Origin: Notospermus geniculatus
Taxonomy: Eukaryota > Nemertea > Pilidiophora > Heteronemertea > Lineidae
Assembly: GCA_002633025.1 (NCBI GenBank)
Contig: NMRB01000008.1
Location: 756,532 to 820,531 of the forward strand
DNA: 64,000 nucleotides
Direction of reading: 5' to 3'
The notes under the pieces were generated by a model. That model worked only from the letters and a program-made list of their open reading frames with translations. It did not search any database and was not told the origin of the DNA. The translations under genes were made by a program, and so were the position numbers. The stretch's first letter is position 1, and every line of letters starts with the position of its first letter. Positions 35,844-47,700 of this stretch are shown here, one piece after another.

Positions 35844-38652
35844 ATGGCGACGAATCCGCAGGAAAATTCGGAAAATGTAGAAAACAGCATTGGGATGCCG
35901 AGTGCTGCATTCGTTGTCAGTATATTTCTGACTGTTCGTTTGCTGAAACGAAGTGGTTATAGACACGGAAAATCCGTGGCTGCAAGACCGGAATCGCTCT
36001 TCCGTACACGGATCACAAGGATTAGTTCTAGAATCTGCCACCAGGGGCTAATGTATCAGAAGTATTTTCGCGGGCCACGAAATTCAATGATTGTTTACAA
36101 TTTGTTTGTTTTATGTCTTTCTTTGTCTGATGTGGCATCCTCAAGGCCTACTAAACCCTTTGGCTTAAGTTTAGAATTCCCGATCGGAAGTGACGTTACT
36201 CCAAGGCACACATATCGATGACCTTTTTTTGGGCACTGATCGGGGATTCTAAACTCGTTCCGAATCTCCGCTTAGACTAGACTTTTTTCACCCTTTTTCT
36301 TCTCTCCCGTGTTTTCCTTTTTACTGAAAATAGGCGTACTCAAAGCCTCCAGGGCATGTCCTTGTCCATAGGCTTATAAAAACCTGCATAAAAAGGGCGG
36401 CCAGGAACGCCAGGGGAAGGTTTTGGGGTGGATTGGATGTTTTGGAATGGATTTCTTTTATTTTGAAGTTTAGACCTACCGATCTTACCGGTACATGTCT
36501 TACAAAACAAAAATTCACCACGTAGGCCTAGGCCAAGGCGGCCTATAACGCAGAGATAAGAAATGACCCTCAAATAGGCCTAGTGCAAGGGGCCTACAAA
36601 CGTGAATCCCCGCATTTCAACGTACAAAGTAGCCTAGGGCCTACTACGCCCATTTTAATGTAGGCCTACTTGCGTGTCGACCGTCGCGGCAACTTGCTTG
36701 GCCTGAAACGTCGAAAACTCTTCTTGGGGAGGAACGTGCGTCAGTCATGTCGGCGTTCACTTTTCTGCCGGCGGGGGCGGATCCGTGTCTCCAAGGACGA
36801 TTCTCACCTTGGTGACACGGATCCGTGTCTCCAAGAGCGATAATCAACCTGGAGGCATGGATCCGTGTCTATAACCCGGCCGTTCGGGAAACGGATCATC
36901 CGTGTCTCCAAGCCCCATAATCATATTGGAGAAACGGATCCGTGTCTATAACCCCGGCCTTGCTGAAATATCAAAGTTAAATTTCCGATATAATACGGCT
37001 CTCCCGGAGTTCATGGCCGAGAGAGATTGGGCCTGGCTCTGAGACTGGATCGTTCATCATGCAGCACCTGCAACCTCGTCCGCAGGACTCCTGTATTAGG
37101 CCAGGGTCTCCTGTACATGATGTAGTGTAGGCACTTCACATCAGTCACTGTACAAAAAATTGGCCTCAGATTGTTTCAGTAGATTCTTTTGGATGGACTG
37201 CAGCATTGTATTTAGGCCTAGGCCTATAGGTAGGCCGCTATCTAGGGTAGGCCCCTAGGCGTATTCATCTAAAAGCAAACAGTTTGCCAACGCCTTTTAG
37301 TTTTATTAGCTGATTAGTAGGCCTAATTGCTAATTTAGGCCCCTCCTGTCCTAGCTAGCCTAGGCTATGCCAAGCTACGCGACACCGATGGTATTTAATG
37401 GCGTAGCCTGTTCCCTGTCAGGCCCTGCAGGCTGTAGGCGACCTAGGCGTAATATAATTCCAGGCGAAGTTGAAAGAGTAGGCCTACTCTAGGCCTAATT
37501 CTAATTATTAACCCTGTCGTTTCATTGATTGCAGGAAGATGTGGATGAGTTCATGAAAGAAGATGAAAACCAGGAGGTAGAGCCTGTACTCAAAAGATTT
37601 GATGAGCAGCATAACAAGTATAAATTTATGGAAAGGAATCTTGTGACCAAGAAGGCGAGGTATGGTAGCTAACCATATTGACTCAATGTGACTTGTTTTT
37701 GTTTCAATCATGTGATTGAATGCTCTGCATCAGCTGAGCCTGCTGAGGAATCTAGTGAAGTGGCCAGAATCGATTCTTTGTGCTGCAAGAATCTCTTGTT
37801 CCTTTCATTAGAAAGTACACTTGCATTGTTTACTGATACTTTAAATCTTCTTCCAGATTAAAAGGCCAGATACCTGACATCAAGACATCTTTAGACATAG
37901 TGCGCTATTTGAAGTCAAAGAAGGTACAGTTCAAATAATCCAAGTACATATTGTCTTGTCTTGCTGTGGAGTCCTAATTTCATGCATTTGAGATGTTTTG
38001 CTTACTCACTACTTGTGATAGTACCTTAAAAATGTTTGATAGAGTCCGCACTGCTGAACAGTTGAGTAGTAATATCTATGCTTGACTGAAGGGCAGTTTT
38101 TTGGATACCCTCTACTCTCTTCAGTTTTTGTCACTTTGATTTGTAACTACAATAAACTCTTTGATTCCAGGATTCACAAGAGCCCACAGAAACTCGGTTC
38201 TTGCTATCCGACCAACTGTATGCTAAGGCTAGTGTACCTCCCACAGAAAAAGTATGCCTTTGGCTCGGGGTGAGTTGAAGGATTTTCTTTCACTTCAGTA
38301 CATACATGTATGTATGGCCAAAATAAATGGTTAACATGAAAGATGTGGACAAAAGTGTCCTTCACATTTCTGTTTTGTACTATTCCCTCTTCCCTTAACT
38401 GTACTATCAATAATTATCATATCACCATTTATCTTTCAGGCCAATGTTATGCTGGAGTACAACTTAGATGATGCTGAAAGTTTGCTGTCAAAGAATCTTG
38501 AACAGGCAAAGACATCATTTGCCAATTGTGATAAAGATTTAGGATTTATTAGAGATCAAACGACAACTTTAGAAGTAAATATGGCACGTGTTTTTAATTG
38601 GGATGTTAAGAGAAGACAAGCACAGAAGGCAGCTGCTGCGGCTTCATCGTAA
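35844..38652 (+). CDS. VBP1: Prefoldin subunit 3 (VHL-binding protein 1)
   Basis: Alpha-type subunit of the hexameric prefoldin co-chaperone, which passes unfolded actin and tubulin to the CCT chaperonin in the cytosol. Exons: 35844-35915, 37535-37659, 37857-37923, 38171-38269, 38440-38652 (stop TAA). Phases agree and the product is about 191 residues (human 197). The start reads MATNPQENSENVENSIG. The family core is EDVDEFMK, a first coiled-coil helix with DEQHNKYKFMERNL and KARLKGQIPDIKTSL, then ETRFLLSDQLYAKASVPPTE, KVCLWLGANVMLEYNLDDAE, and a second helix ending TLEVNMARVFNWDVKRRQAQ. The donor of the first intron is the weaker GTCAGT. An AATAAA stands only about 10 bases after the stop, so the 3' UTR is very short. 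Confidence 0.96.
36775..36955. repeat. GGATCCGTGTCT repeat cluster in VBP1 intron 1
   Basis: Four or more imperfect copies of a roughly 60-base unit containing ACGGATCCGTGTCTCCAAG or ...TCTATAACC alternate with pieces that pair with them (for example TTGGTGACACGGATCC). The array can therefore fold into several stem-loops. The flanking intron is rich in TAGGCCTA words. Confidence 0.7.
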
Positions 38653-38661
38653 CTATTACTT

Positions 38662-38667
38662 AATAAA
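38662..38667 (+). terminator. Polyadenylation signal of VBP1
   Basis: AATAAA begins 10 bases after the stop codon. If used, cleavage would leave a 3' UTR of only about 25-35 bases. Confidence 0.6.
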
Positions 38668-38815
38668 ATGATCTGTACAATATGGACTGATAAAGGCATG
38701 CACCAATTCTATTTGCTTTAAGCATGAATATTCAACCATCTTGATTGTTAATTTCACTACCATGGCCAGATGAATTAAGTTGCCTGAAGGCCAATCTGAC
38801 TGGTAGGATAATGTG

Positions 38816-39060
38816 TATATTAAAGTCTGGCAACATCTATCTTTGACCTAGTGGAATGCGGAAGCTAGGAAATTGATCGTTGGATTTTCCACGGACCTTT
38901 AATCACACGCGGCTATTGAATGACCGGTGGACAACGCGAACAATCGGGGAACGACCACAAGTGATCGACAGGCATGATTATAAACCACAAAGCTCTGACA
39001 CATTACATGACTTCCGCATTCCATTAGGTCGAAGATAGATGTTGCCAGACTTTACATATA
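38816..39060. mobile_element. 245-bp MITE with about 50-bp inverted ends
   Basis: The left end AAAGTCTGGCAACATCTATC and the continuing TGGAATGCGGAAG are mirrored at the right end with only a few differences over about 50 bases. TATAT stands at both outer edges and may be the target duplication or part of the ends. It lies between the convergent VBP1 and IRAG-like genes and has no coding capacity. Confidence 0.8.
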
Positions 39061-39918
39061 CCTTAAGAAATGTCATTCATTAGAAAGTACATGCATTTTC
39101 TGTCAGATGTGGCAGTATACATGTAGATGTAGGCCAAAATGCTTTGATTGACCTCTTCCAACACCATTTGTTTTTTGCTAAGCCCAGGAATTGAAATTCA
39201 ATATGCACACCACCAACATGCTGGTTGGACACAGGTTTGCATTGATCTTGTTTTTTATTTGCAAAAATAAATCCTGAAAATACAAATATCAGTCTACCAT
39301 AATATTCATATTGTTTTATGGCCTCAGTAGACACTTTGGGGGGGGGGGGATTCATGTTAGAAACTCAGTGAATCAACTCCCAAGACAAACTGAATACATG
39401 CAACCTTTCGGATAAATTAGATGTTTCTGGACAAGTTGGCAAGGATCTCTTCTGTAATAATGTACCCTCAACTTGGACATAGCTTGTGGTACACATGGAG
39501 TAGAGGGCCTACCTGTGTGAAAGATGGTTCCAAAGAACCATGGTCTGGTTGACCACTCTACATGTAGCTACATTCCCAGGGATGACGACTTTCGTCCTCC
39601 CAACGTCTGGGTGGAACTGGAAGTGTATAATTACAAGGCCTATGACAAATTGTACTAGAGGTGAGGTACATGCATAGGCCTACATGTAGGTCTATTAGGA
39701 ATTGCCCATTTTGGGCACCCTCCCATCCACATGGATGACAACTCAAAGTGGCCGTTGGGAGGGTGAATGTCCAGTGTCCCGGTGTAGCCAATATGAAGCA
39801 ATCTATGTATATTACTTGTACATGTCGGCTGAAGTAGGATTCATCTGGACTCCTCGGCATGCGCTCAGACAGAATACTAATAGTCAGCAAAAAAGTCGAT
39901 AAGTTTAACTGAAATATT

Positions 39919-39924
39919 TTTATT
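39919..39924 (-). terminator. Candidate polyadenylation signal of the IRAG-like gene
   Basis: AATAAA on the minus strand lies about 1.8 kb after the IRAG-like stop codon. The intervening 39.9-41.75 kb shows no recognisable exon and is read as a long 3' UTR. Closer signals may exist. Confidence 0.35.
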
Positions 39925-41751
39925 TATGAAAACTTGCAAACTTCAGTATCTGTTCAATCAACTATGTACATTTTACAAATTTTTCTACTTTCATCAATTT
40001 ACAAGAATAATAGCAAATTAGAAAATCTACGTGAACAATGATAATAAGGCTGCATTATCAGCTTCAATGCGACTGGGGCTTTTGTGCACCAGTGAAGTAT
40101 GTACACACTTCAATGTGAGGGTGTATAAAACTCACCCAACCAAATCAATAGCACACTTATTAATACTGACACTGGCCCTTGAAATTGACAAGGGATACCT
40201 CAAAATTCTCTTGATGAGGAGGTTAATTGGTACCGGTACGTCAATATATATGACCAGGATAACTCGGGTGAGGAATCAAACTACAGATCTTCACCCTCCT
40301 GCAGGCTTGATACCTAGAGATTGTTTGACTGAGAGACAAGTACGATTATATTAACATTAAATCTTTCAAATTTTGTTTTGGCCACACTGAGCTGAGACGG
40401 CAGCTTCTTTTAAAGCTTCTACCATGTTGATAATTCGTCACAAATTCACGATAATATTGACTAGAGCTGAGAAGATAATGTCATTAGACAATAACATTAC
40501 CATACCTTGATCTGCCTAAGATCAGTAAGTTCGGGTGTCCAAGCCCAAATATCACTTGGAGAGCCACAGGCTGAATGATTCACAAGTCTAATTCCTTTAA
40601 AACATAGTGGACAATCTTTTCCCTATTTGTACAACCGTGCCTCACTTAAAAGATTAATTCAATGTGGCCTAATGTCTACAGTTTAACAAGAAACACACAA
40701 ACCAAGGTTCACACATGATGAGAAAGACCAATAATGTAGTTAAGAACTGATGTTAAAAGATGTCACTGGATTGTACCAGGCTCGACGAATTTTCAAGCTC
40801 CCATCTGCACATGTCATGAGATTAAACTTTAATATGCACGTAGTAGTCACAAAAATGCCCAAGAACTATCACATCAGAGAATAGTAGTAATTAATTCTAG
40901 CACATCAGATCCGAATTGCAAATATAATTTAAAATTCCAACAGCCATTTCATATTTACAGGTCGAGTCAATTGGCTGTTGAATCTCCTTTACTGGCAGTA
41001 GGCTTCATAGTGTACGAGGTACTACATGTATGCATGTAGTATCATGACACCAGCATCATGATAAAGTACACTTTGTAAGTACATGTATACATGTAGGTGT
41101 CAACACACAGCTGTGCAGGTAAATCATCAGGCACCAAAGGTATCCAAGGTATCCCCACGTGTTTATTTTTCAAAAGGCTACAGGACCCAAGATTTACCAA
41201 TGAATGCAACCCCTGCTGAACTCGTGTAGTAGTGTCAATAGAGAATGTACCTGAGAAGAAAAAATGAAAATCCAGACATTGTTTATGGAGAAAGAGCCAA
41301 ACCTGAGGAGACAACAACCTTCATAAATTACATCAAATATATAATACTTATACTCAGTGTGAAGACCCGTCACTCTCATTGGGAAGGGTGAGAGCAAACT
41401 TACACATGAATCCGTGAAAATCAGAAATTATCTCAATATAGGGAACCTTAGATTGACAGAATGTTGACATCATCTTCTGCTTCTGCATAACATCAGGAAA
41501 TTGTCACCAGAATCCAAGATCATGATGATGCTCATCCTGTTTCCAACATAAATTGATTTCAAAAGGTCGAGTCCTTCAAACTCTTCAGGGCCTGAGATTG
41601 TTTTAGTATCATCGTACGGGAATTTTCCTCCAAGTCCTCATGTACCAATGTGATGGAGAAACTGCAAGATGTTCTTCGAGATGCCCTTTCCTGCTGATGC
41701 AAAGTTGTGTACCGTATAATACTGAAAATTTCACATAGTCGATCAAGTCTC

Positions 41752-44700
41752 TCACGCAGGTTTATTCCCCCCAAAGTATCGATATTGTACATAAGGCGCG
41801 ACTAATTCCTCCAATGATATGTTCGTTCTGGATGCAGACGTGACTTGTTGCACTGTCAGGATTATGGTGAAGATGCCCATCATAAATGCGATACCACCAA
41901 TAACGAGGCGAAGTTTCTTGCCTGATTTGTCCCATTCTGGCAAATATTGCCACATCTTGTCAAGGAAATGCTCCTTAGTTTCCCTGGAAAAGAAAATGAA
42001 GTTACGAAAACAGCAGAATTTGAAAAATGAGATCTCCGGAGACTGATGTTACGACACCGATGTGACTCCTGAATCAGGCCAAAAACAAGACGGGCCTACT
42101 GCTCTCAACTTACTCATCATCTTCATCATCAGTTTGGTTTTCTTCCATCAGGTGTTCGAGATTCTCACAGAAGATGGTCTGCTGTTCTCGGAGATCACCA
42201 AGTTCAGCTGAGATAGACGTCCGAACACCTTGCTCAAAACTGAAACAACATGAAGACAAATAATCAGGTCAAGCTTCCAAAACAATAGAAACGAACAATG
42301 GTTCAGAGTAGTTGGACTGTCTCGCCCTTGCTTTGGAGATCGTTTTGTGGTACTTTCCCCTCATTTCACTTCAGTTAAAATATACGAGCCCCTTTTAAAA
42401 CCCGAAACCTAGATTAAAGACCTCCACACACTTGTGCAGTTCACGCTGCGTTCGGCAATAAATCCTTTATTTCCTGCCCTGCTGCCTCCATACAAATCGG
42501 CACATCCAAAAACTGCAATGCAATCCCGACAAGTGTGTGGAGGCCTTACCCTTTCTGAAATACTTCTTCCTTCTCATCCACTTTTTTCGAGTTGGACGTT
42601 TTCCTGGCACTGCTTTCTAATTTCCTTGGACTAGACTTGGGAAGGGCATCATCAGGACTCAGGCAAGTGTGTTTAGTTGGGCTGACATCACTGTAATAAC
42701 AGAACAGCTTGTGTTAAAGGTTGATGCTTATTCCAAAATATAGATTCTATTGGTGTTATATTTCAAATCCTATTCTCTACTCAGTTGCACCAGTAAATCC
42801 TGGAAGCTATCAGTCAATCAGATCACAAATTAACTGACTACCGGTAATATCGTTTAATAACTTACTTCTCAGATCCTGGAGTCGAAGTCTTGTCATCAGT
42901 TGGGGTGGACTTGTCAGGGGGAGGCGTTAGGGACCTTTCATGAGATGATCGGCGTAAGAAACTTGTAACAGAATTTGTCACGGTTGTGTTGGCTATCACA
43001 TTCTGGAATCGTTGTTTAGGATTCTGAAATGGATTAGGAAATGAACCTTCACAAACAGTTTACAATTCCACAACAATTTCAAGGTTATTTTTCACCGTCT
43101 GATGTTCAAATGCACAGATAAGACAAAGTTTTATAAACAACCTGCAAGTCATAAAGCAGTTAGCTGCATGATATTGCAGAAATGGAGAGCAGCATGGGGG
43201 ATCAGTATTAAGGATGTTGATCTCTGGCCCAGAATTCTGATTGAATCCAATCCTACAAATACTGATGGGATTCAGAAACGACTTTTCAGAGGAGAGTCCA
43301 TAATATTTAAATCAGAATTCTTTCATCTGAAAATGACTCAAAAAATACTTTGTTCAATATCATTCTTGCTTCCTCTGAGGTGAAATCATTCAACATCTAG
43401 AGAACACACAGAACAACATATAAATAGATGAAAACAGCCCCTGAAAATGATCACATCAACCTAATGAAATAAGGGATTTGGGACACTTGTGGGATTTTAC
43501 ACTTAAGAACACCAGCTGACACCAGACCCCAGGGAAACCGTCGATTCACTCCCTGGACAAAGGCTGAAAATTTCTCGCTGTTAACTCACCAGAGGGAGGT
43601 ATTTTTAACAACACAAAACACACATAACGGTTAACCAGTACATGTATACAGGAAATTGGACTGATGAGTATCTGCAAACTGCAACAATCCTAGTTAGTTC
43701 ACCAGAGGATGGGGACAACAGGAATACAACACAGGATGAGGAGTGAACACACCGAGCTTACCTCATCTACAGAATCAGTGGAGTAATTAAACGATGACTC
43801 GGAGTCATTCATTCCGATTTGCTGGCGTTCAGTAGAGAAAAATCAAACGATAATTAGGCAACTGTTTAGGAAAGACACACAGGGCGTGGGTGAGAACACA
43901 CTGGGACATTATAGTACAGGCAGACAGGGCTTCTTGTCCCTATCAGAGATTTCGAAGGGAAAAGGTTGTTGGACTTGACTTCTTGAATGCACTTGTTGAT
44001 GTGTTTGGGGACTGACAAAAGTGACATCCATGTTATGAAATATTCTCTTCTATTTCTACAGGGTGATGGCAACAGCTCAGTTTTTTCAGCCACAAACTTT
44101 CACAGGAATCCCAAACTGCCTTCTTCACCAATTTACCTACTTATGGCAGTTTTGACAAGTAATCAGATCTCAGGACTCGCAACACAAGATCACACATTTA
44201 GTACAAGTAACCATTTTGTTACACCCTGTATATCAGCATCCATGCAAAATTCCACTTGATGTCAGTTGCAAACGGACAAAGGTAAAGGTTTCAACACTAA
44301 CATGCCTGGGGTTCAAGTATCACAACTACATGTATCAGTCAGTGTATTCTACAGGATGCAATGCATCAAAGTCCATGAGATAAACAGGCCGGATTTATGA
44401 CCGCAGGTGACGTTGTTTCACTGTTACCACAGAATGGTGATTGCATATGCAAACGTGAGTGAGTTGTGGGAACTGCAATTTCCTTGTAGGACCAACAATT
44501 TCTGTATTGTACTGTGTTCACATTCAACTGCAGGGAACTACGCAAACTTCAACACACCCCTTGATAAACCAGACCTTCACTTGGCATACACGATATGATA
44601 ATAGTGTACCTCGACGACTGGCACTGATTTTGTTGCCAAAACATCAGCAGCAGATTTATCCGCCTGAAAACAACATGAAGACAAAGCAACATAAACAATG

Positions 44701-47700
44701 TACAACACTGAAAACAAGACACGTATAGCTATGAAATGACTGAAATGGTGATTGGGGAAGGTGATTATGGGTCCATTTGAAAGAAGGAAGTCATGCTGTT
44801 AACCCAAAACAGTTTGTCTATTCGTCATGAGGGTAAACATGTATAAGACCCATAACAGTCTTCATTGGCGCATGGGTACCCAGGTGCGAACGTAGAATCC
44901 TCTGTGGGTACACATATCGGAAAGTACATGTAGGTGAAGCAATGGATAGAAGTACCAGCTGAAGTATCAGCAGAATGCCTCGGTTGAAAAGAAAATGAAG
45001 GAAAAGACGAAACAAAATAGAAGGAAAAGACCAAAAACCTCACACGAGTAGAAGCTGGGCCACACAATAGCATTGTTTGATGATGATCATGTCCTCTGAA
45101 GATTTCCAAGCAAACGAAATTCGTTTTTTAACATTTCCTTCAATGATGTACTTGCAGCGCCACATGGTATCCTTTGAAACAAAATACCAGTAACAGTTGA
45201 GTTTTTCAGATGGCAGCTTTATATCTGTCTACACGGCATACATGTATCATTCCAGGTAGAGGTGAAACCAGTCCAAATGAACAAACATACTGCCAGGCAA
45301 CAAGTCTAATAGTAGCACAAAACTTCACATTCAAGTCCACAAGATGCTGGGGTAGGAATTCGTGTGGCCTCAACCTACGAGATTCAAACTTAATGTACCA
45401 GGAAAAGTGTCAAATGAAATGTGAACCGATAGATGGCATTACCTGAGAAAATCGCCTCCATGCACTCGATATCTAATGATAAAGTGACATGCAAAGTCAA
45501 ACGCACAAACATGCACAATGAAATCTTTATACAATCTTCCAAATCATCAATCAGTGCCCAATGGCGGAATGCATCCTGAGGTAATCAGTGGTTCGTAATG
45601 CTCCCCCGAGCAAGCCTCAAGAATCACTGATTAGCTCAGGATGATTGAAATTATCAGGGGTTCTTTGCATTCCATGCAGTCACATAGAGAGTGAGTTCAA
45701 CAATACCTGGTAATTTCAGGATTTGTCGAATGAGAAAATTTGGTCTTCTAACAGCCAATTCCTTTGATGATACATGTATCATGTAAGAGGAAGAGGTACT
45801 ACCGGTAGTATGGTTTCCTCGATGTTGAATTACGAAAGTGAATTCCATGGATGACACTGGTTCATTGGAAGGATGTAAATCAAAGCACTAGAGGACCTTG
45901 TCTTAAAGCAACACACTCAAACTAGGCCTTCTTCAGGTAGGGCTTTTTCATGTTCAGCAGACAGGTGTTGCTTTGAGGCAAGGTTTGACAGTATCCGCAA
46001 CAAAAGAAGCAATGATGAGACAGCTTTCTCCTATGAATGAAGCTTACAGCTGTACACAAGTTTAAATCATCAACATGACTAAGAAATGTAACTATTCTGA
46101 AATATGACACCGTCACATTTGAGAAGATGTATTTTAGCGGGGAGTAGTGGTAAAGAAAATCTCAAATGTGAAGTTGTCATGCTGTACGAACAATGACAAA
46201 ATATCAAGACTGTAGCCTTGAAGAAACTAAACCTACGGATACCAGAGAGTACAAAAAATGCTAAAATGATTAACGTCATCGACAACACTACGGACGAATA
46301 TATTGCAACATGTAGAATATTTCAAGCATTATCACGCATAATCTTTCAATTACATCTCGGTTCATGTTTAAACATGAATGAATCTCAGAAAACTAATTCA
46401 TCATGGCAATTTTGCCCCAGGGCACTATTCGACAAATGCAAATCGCGTTTTCAAGAAGTATTAGAGGAACACGAGTATGCATATGTGGTATGACCACATA
46501 TGTATACAATCACCCTCAACAGACAAGCACAGTTTAGGCACTTACTAGGTTTCCACTTGATGACCCGAGACTTCCGAACAAACGTGGAAATGCAGCAACA
46601 CTCGCTCGTCGTTTACCGGCCTGTAGGAGAGACATGGTGATTATGTCCGAGGACAAATTCAGTAGGACATATTAATATGTGAAATATTTCACCATACATG
46701 CTAATGCACTTTATAATGAGGAACCGGCGTGCCGCGTGTGGCGCTGACGAACAACTACGGTGTTGACACTAGAGGCGCTCAGTCCAACAGTAGAGCTGAC
46801 GTCATTGCAAAGCACGTCACAGTCTGACGTCGTCACGACGTGGTTTGATGACATTGACGACAGGATGTCGTCATGGTGCCGTAGGTACCGAAGCGTCTTC
46901 CAAACTTGCAAGTTCGTAGAGTAAATGTGATTTAAAGCCTCAAATTATCAAATTAAGATTGCATAGGATGAACAGTAAGATTTTTTAGTTCACTCTTTAC
47001 AGATCTGCGTAATAATTGATAATATATTTGCACACGTGTGACCCAGGCAGTCAATCAAAATCACATCGGACTACATCGTCGCCNGCACTTCTGAGGTATC
47101 ACCAATTCAAGTCGAACTGATGTTGACCTAGTCAGGACCCCCAAAAACTACGCGACGTGGCACTGGCTGTGCCGCGAGCATAAGAACCAGCTCAACATAA
47201 AGGATGCTGTGATGTGACGTCACTGCTTTGTTTTGCCACATTTTTCATGTACGTATTAAAATCAGTCTGCCTGTTGAGTTGTGGGTCCCCCTTGCTTGAT
47301 GACAGCATATCCCTCCAAGGCCGCACTCCGATACTAGTATTCAACATCAATAATAGATGGCACGAGTTACATCGAACTGATATACCGGTACATGCAACAA
47401 TCAACATAATGTACATTGGGGACACATCAGAAGTGCATTAGATGGACCGTGCTTTAGACTAGATTTCACATTGGTCCCTGCATCCAGTGTCTTCAAAAAT
47501 ATTTGAAAACATGCAAAAGGAAATAAGTATAATGTGATTAGCGGTGAAAGCAATCAAGTGTTTCATGGCATTTTTCTTGACACTGGATAGCAGGGACCTT
47601 CATATTTGCCACAGTACAAGTCCAAGTGTGGACCACCAGACATCACAAACTGTGGCATTGCCCTTGCAAATTACAACATTTCGAACCTGAAATATTGCGA

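Noticed and set aside
36775-36955. CRISPR-like spaced repeats in VBP1 intron 1
   Set aside because: Repeats are imperfect and self-complementary, spacers are not unique or even in length, and the genome is eukaryotic.
45100-45180. Possible extra IRAG exon reading DTMWRCKYIIEG
   Set aside because: No good donor follows, and the neighbouring exons already join in frame without it.
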